Shown: positions 60,689 to 64,000 of the stretch, piece after piece
How the letters are laid out: every line of letters begins with the position of its first letter
How positions within the stretch are numbered: the stretch's first letter is position 1
Assembly (NCBI RefSeq): GCF_006716745.1
Contig: NZ_VFPP01000001.1
Coordinates: 7,575,386-7,639,385 of the forward strand
Reading direction: 5' to 3'
Length of the DNA stretch: 64,000 bases
From: Saccharothrix saharensis
GTDB taxonomy: Bacteria; Actinomycetota; Actinomycetes; Mycobacteriales; Pseudonocardiaceae
The notes under the pieces: model-generated
Databases searched by the model: none
The model's input: the letters and a program-made list of their open reading frames with translations, nothing else
Told to the model about the DNA's origin: nothing
Translations under genes and position numbers: made by a program

Positions 60689-63177
60689 TGGAACTCAAGA
60701 TCCCGGACCTGTGCCTGGTGGTGCTGATCGGCGCCTCCGGCTCGGGCAAGTCCACGTTCGCGCGCAGGCACTTCCGGCCCACGCAGGTGCTGTCCAGCGA
60801 CTACTTCCGCGGCCTGGTCGCCGACGACGAGAACGACCAGTCGGCGTCCGCCGCGGCGTTCGATGCGCTGCACTTCGTGGCGGGCAAGCGCCTGGACGCG
60901 GGCCGCACCACGGTCGTCGACGCGACCAACGTGCAGCGGTCCGACCGCGCGCACCTGGTCGAGCTGGCCCGCGAGCACAACGTGCTGCCGGTCGCGATCG
61001 TGCTCGACCTGCCGGAGGAGGTCTGCCTGGCCCGCAACGCCGCCCGCCCCGACCGCGACTTCGGCGCTCACGTGGTGCGCCGGCACCGCACGGCGTTGCG
61101 CAAGTCGTTGAAGCACCTGGGCAAGGAGGGCTTCAAGCGGGTGCACGTGCTGCGTTCGCAGTCCGAAGTGGACGAAGCGGTGATCGCACCGGAGCGCCTG
61201 CTCAACGACCTGCGGCACGAGACCGGGCCGTTCGACGTGATCGGTGACGTGCACGGCTGCCGCGCCGAGCTGGAGGACCTGCTGGTCCAGCTCGGCTACG
61301 CGCTGGTGCGCGACGAGGCGGGACGGCCGGTGGACGCGGTTCCGCCGGCGGGACGGCGTGCGGCGTTCGTCGGCGACCTGGTCGACCGGGGCCCGGACAC
61401 GCCGGGCGTGCTGCGCCTGGTCATGGGCATGGTCGAGGCCGGGCACGCGTTCGCGGTGTGCGGCAACCACGAGCAGAAGCTGGTGCGCGCCCTGCGCGGC
61501 CGGGCCGTGCAGGTCAAGCACGGCCTGGCGGAGTCGCTGGCGCAGCTCGCGGCCGAGCCGGAGGAGTTCCGCGAGCGCGTCGTGCGGTTCTGCGACGGGT
61601 TGATCGCGCACTACGTGCTCGACGGCGGCGACCTGGTGATCGCGCACGCGGGGCTGCCCGAGCGCTACCACGGCCGCGCGTCGGCACGGGTGCGCAGCTT
61701 CGCCCTCTACGGCGACACGACCGGCGAGACCGACGAGTACGGCCTGCCGGTGCGCTACCCGTGGGCGACCGAGTACCGCGGCAAGGCGACCGTGCTCTAC
61801 GGGCACACGCCGACGCCGGAGGCCGAGTGGGTCAACAACACCATGTGCCTGGACACGGGCGTGGTGTTCGGCGGCAAGCTGACCGCGTTGCGCTACCCGG
61901 AGCGGGAGGTCGTGGCGGTCGACGCGCACGAGGTCTGGTACGAGCCGGTGCGCCCGCTCGTCGTGCCCGAAGCGGAACGGGAGCCGGACGTGCTCGCGCT
62001 GGCCGACGTGACCGGCCGCCGGTTCGTCGAGACGGCCCACCGGGGCCGGATCGGGATCCGCCCCGAGCAGGCCGCGTCGGCGCTGGAGGTGATGAGCCGC
62101 TTCGCCATCGACCCGCACCACCTGCTGTACCTGCCGCCGACGATGGCGCCGACGGCGACCTCGCAGCGGCCGGACGTGCTGGAGCACCCGGAGGACGCCT
62201 TCGCGGAGTACCGCGACGCCGGTGTGCGCGAGGTGGTCTGCGAGGAGAAGCACATGGGGTCGCGTGCGGTGGTCCTGGTGCGCCGGGACGGGGGAGGGGT
62301 GATCCACACGCGCACCGGTCGTGCGTTCTTCGACCCGCCGACGGGGGACGAACTGCTGGCACGGGTGCGCGCGGAGGTGACGCGGGCGGGGCTGTGGGAC
62401 GAGCTCGACACCGACTGGCTGCTGTTCGACGCCGAGCTGCTGCCGTGGAACGCGAAGGCGTCCGGGCTGATCAAGGAGCAGTACGCCTCGGTCGGTGCGG
62501 CGGCGACGGGCGCGCTCGGCGTGGCGGTGGACGTGCTCGCGCGGACCGCCGCACGGGGCATCGACGTCGGCGAGCTGCTTTCGCGCACGCGGGGCAGGCT
62601 GGCCAACGCCACCGGTTACCGCGACGCCTACCGGCGGTACGTGCGGCCGACCGACGGCCTGGCCGGTGTCACGCTCGCGCCGTTCCAGCTGCTCGCCGCG
62701 CGCGGCCGCACGTTCCACGACCGCGACCACCTGTGGCACCTGGACGTGCTGGGCCGCCTGGGCGGCGAGACGTTCACGCCCACCCGGCGGCTGGTCGTGG
62801 ACACGGCGGACGCCGAGCAGGTCACCGCGGGCATCCGCTGGTGGGAGGACCTGACCGCGGCGGGTGGCGAGGGCATGGTGGTCAAGCCGCTGGCGAACCT
62901 GGTCCGCGGCGACCGGGGGCTGGTGCAGCCGGGGGTGAAGGTGCGCGGGCGCGAGTACCTGCGGATCATCTACGGCCCGGACTACACCGAGCCGGAGAAC
63001 CTCGAACGGCTGCGCAAGCGTGCCCTGGGCGCGAAGCGGGCGCTCGCGATCCGCGAGTACGCGCTGGGTCTGGAGGCGTTGGAACGGGTGGCTCGCGATG
63101 AGCCGTTGTGGCGCGTGCACGAGTGCGTGTTCGCGGTGCTGGCACTGGAGTCGGAGCCGGTGGACCCCCGGCTCTGA
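60688..63177 (+). CDS. pnkp: Pnkp: polynucleotide kinase-phosphatase-adenylyltransferase
   Basis: The 829-residue protein has three catalytic modules. The 5'-kinase is at about 1-170, with Walker A GASGSGKST and lid-region arginines. The 2',3'-phosphatase of the calcineurin type is at about 185-430, with DVIGDVHGC, FVGDLVDRGPD, CGNHEQK, VIAHAGLP and LYGHTP. The C-terminal ligase-like adenylyltransferase has the nucleophile Lys in EEKHMGSRAVVL, LLFDAELLPWN and EGMVVKPLANL. With Hen1 it repairs tRNAs and other RNAs cut by ribotoxins. Length and order match the clostridial prototype. Confidence 0.96.
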   Translation: MELKIPDLCLVVLIGASGSGKSTFARRHFRPTQVLSSDYFRGLVADDENDQSASAAAFDALHFVAGKRLDAGRTTVVDATNVQRSDRAHLVELAREHNVLPVAIVLDLPEEVCLARNAARPDRDFGAHVVRRHRTALRKSLKHLGKEGFKRVHVLRSQSEVDEAVIAPERLLNDLRHETGPFDVIGDVHGCRAELEDLLVQLGYALVRDEAGRPVDAVPPAGRRAAFVGDLVDRGPDTPGVLRLVMGMVEAGHAFAVCGNHEQKLVRALRGRAVQVKHGLAESLAQLAAEPEEFRERVVRFCDGLIAHYVLDGGDLVIAHAGLPERYHGRASARVRSFALYGDTTGETDEYGLPVRYPWATEYRGKATVLYGHTPTPEAEWVNNTMCLDTGVVFGGKLTALRYPEREVVAVDAHEVWYEPVRPLVVPEAEREPDVLALADVTGRRFVETAHRGRIGIRPEQAASALEVMSRFAIDPHHLLYLPPTMAPTATSQRPDVLEHPEDAFAEYRDAGVREVVCEEKHMGSRAVVLVRRDGGGVIHTRTGRAFFDPPTGDELLARVRAEVTRAGLWDELDTDWLLFDAELLPWNAKASGLIKEQYASVGAAATGALGVAVDVLARTAARGIDVGELLSRTRGRLANATGYRDAYRRYVRPTDGLAGVTLAPFQLLAARGRTFHDRDHLWHLDVLGRLGGETFTPTRRLVVDTADAEQVTAGIRWWEDLTAAGGEGMVVKPLANLVRGDRGLVQPGVKVRGREYLRIIYGPDYTEPENLERLRKRALGAKRALAIREYALGLEALERVARDEPLWRVHECVFAVLALESEPVDPRL

Positions 63178-63180
63178 GCG

Positions 63181-63807
63181 TCACGGGGCGCTGGGCAGTC
63201 GCGTGCGGCCGCCCGGCGCCCGGTCGCGCCCGCGGACCGCGCGCACGACCGGGTACGACACCGCCACCACCAGGGACACCGCCGGCAGCGGCACGCCCAG
63301 CAGGGACTGGCCGAGCGCGTAGTCCGCCGCGGGCACGGCCAGGCACAGCGCGAAGGCCCACGGCGGCGCGGTCTTCGGCTTGGCGGGTGGGGCCCACGGC
63401 GTCCGCTTGAACGGCTTGGCCACCGAGAACCACACCTGGCAGGCCAGGGCCGACGCCATCAGCAGGGCGCCGACCCGCATGAGCGTCGGCGAGCCGTCCG
63501 GGTGCAGGTTCGGGCTGAGCACGAAGATCCCGACGTACAGCTGGCTGACCGTGATCACGGCCTTCGCGAGCACCCACCAGTGCCGGGAGTAGCCCCACGC
63601 GGTGAGCCCGGACAGCATGAACCCGGTGAACGCCGACGTGGTGGCCATGAACTGGAGCACCTGCACGTCGAGCAGCAGCGCCACCTCGAACGCCGACCGG
63701 TCCGGCCCGGCCAACGCGTGGTTCACCACCACGAACAACGCCAACGCCATGAACATCCACCCCGTGGACGACACGACGTGCGCCCAGACCAGCAACTTCC
63801 GGTTCAC
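63181..63807 (-). CDS. Four- to six-span membrane protein, DUF2269-like
   Basis: The 208-residue protein has hydrophobic segments WAHVVSSTGWMFMALALFVV, LQFMATTSAFTGFMLSGLTA, AVITVSQLYVGIFVLSP, VGALLMASALACQVWFSV, FALCLAVPAADYALGQSLL and PAVSLVVAVSYPVVRAV. The conserved His in the first span recalls DUF2269-like haem or redox membrane proteins. GTG at 63807 is chosen because GGAGG precedes it by six bases. A large palindrome immediately upstream indicates tight regulation. Confidence 0.65.
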   Translation of the reverse strand: MNRKLLVWAHVVSSTGWMFMALALFVVVNHALAGPDRSAFEVALLLDVQVLQFMATTSAFTGFMLSGLTAWGYSRHWWVLAKAVITVSQLYVGIFVLSPNLHPDGSPTLMRVGALLMASALACQVWFSVAKPFKRTPWAPPAKPKTAPPWAFALCLAVPAADYALGQSLLGVPLPAVSLVVAVSYPVVRAVRGRDRAPGGRTRLPSAP

Positions 63808-63816
63808 GAGCACCCT

Positions 63817-63856
63817 CCACTAGTAGCCGCACTACGTATAGTACGGCTACTAGTGG
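63817..63856. promoter_or_regulatory. 40-bp palindromic operator at the membrane protein promoter
   Basis: CCACTAGTAGCCG at 63817-63829 and its exact complement at 63844-63856 flank a centre in which four more pairs form after one mismatch. The site begins ten bases before the membrane-protein start codon and contains TATAGT, a -10-like sequence on the plus strand. TetR- or GntR-family repressors bind such sites. Confidence 0.6.
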
Positions 63857-63865
63857 AGTGGTGGC

Positions 63866-64000
63866 TCAGACGCGGCAGGGGCTGCCGCCGGGCTCGGTCG
63901 GCTCGATGTTGGCCTTCGCCTCACCGAGGACCACGTCGGTCAGCGCCGTGTCCAGGGCGAACGCCCGCTGCACCACGCTGGTCGACGTCGTCGTGGTGCT
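63866..64000 (-). CDS. C-terminal 44 codons of an unidentified gene
   Basis: The frame is open from the window edge to a TGA at 63866-63868 and reads TSVVQRAFALDTALTDVVLG and EAKANIEPTEPGGSPCRV. Codon bias is strongly coding. The fragment is too short to name; a Thr-rich start suggests an extracytoplasmic or linker region. Confidence 0.5.
   Translation of the reverse strand, partial: STTTTSTSVVQRAFALDTALTDVVLGEAKANIEPTEPGGSPCRV

Noticed and set aside
60598-63120. 840-residue open frame on the minus strand opposite pnkp
   Set aside because: It is a shadow of pnkp: no motif, extreme Arg/His/Gln content. Pnkp motifs on the other strand are complete.

Overview
The window looks like a chromosomal segment of a filamentous actinomycete, most likely of the Pseudonocardiales (Saccharothrix, Actinosynnema or Lentzea type). 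The reasons are a G+C content near 70%, strong third-codon-position GC bias, many GTG starts, Thr/Ser-rich linkers in secreted enzymes, an AfsR-type regulator, LamG/RHS surface proteins and a type VII-like cassette. The assignment rests on style and family content, not on a marker gene. No rRNA, tRNA or CRISPR array was seen.

Layout. 1-1.5 kb is gene debris: the 3' part of a CHAT-protease gene broken by one frameshift, then a WD40 relic. 2-12.5 kb holds two very large exported proteins, a four-LamG protein and an RHS/YD-repeat protein with a private C-terminal domain. 12.5-18 kb carries a SARP-NB-ARC-TPR regulator, an epoxide hydrolase, an IS3-family relic and a small secreted protein. A decayed SAM methyltransferase gene (18.4-18.9 kb) abuts a compact operon of ABC ATPase, ABC permease, sensor kinase and NarL-type regulator (18.9-22.5 kb), which has a perfect 32-bp palindrome upstream. 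23-30 kb encodes a PNPOx-fold protein, a CBM2-GH62 arabinofuranosidase, an SDR enzyme, a DUF3103-like exported protein and a ricin-lectin PL1 pectate lyase, so part of this region serves plant polysaccharide breakdown.

31.1-36.3 kb is the most unusual block: three tightly coupled genes for a degenerate protein kinase with an N-terminal motif typical of actinobacterial conflict proteins, a 970-residue UPF1/DNA2-like SF1 helicase, and a 401-residue protein of unknown family with a probable winged helix. It looks like a defence or conflict island related in logic to kinase-plus-helicase systems such as Mokosh, but it is not identical to one I recognise.

36-49.8 kb is mixed metabolism and housekeeping: a phosphotransferase, a serine beta-lactamase-fold esterase, a lone CBM2 protein, an HPF/RaiA-like ribosome factor, an Rsm22-type methyltransferase, a three-gene WXG/EspC-lipoprotein cassette, a BMP-family lipoprotein, DUF6204 and DUF1062 proteins, and an acyl-CoA ligase/O-methyltransferase/EamA exporter group.

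49.9-63.2 kb is rich in nucleic-acid sealing: NAD-dependent LigA diverges from an RtcB RNA ligase that is interrupted in its metal-binding motif by an intein, and 6 kb after RtcB lies a bacterial Hen1-Pnkp RNA repair operon. Between them sit a GNAT enzyme, argG with a probable ARG box, a BASS transporter, a thioredoxin-reductase-like flavoprotein and a Cu/Zn-SOD-like exported protein. The window ends with a membrane protein preceded by a 40-bp imperfect palindrome and the C-terminal 44 codons of an unidentified gene.

Two 43-bp hairpin elements of 37/43 identity occupy convergent gene junctions 13 kb apart and may belong to a genome-wide palindromic repeat family.
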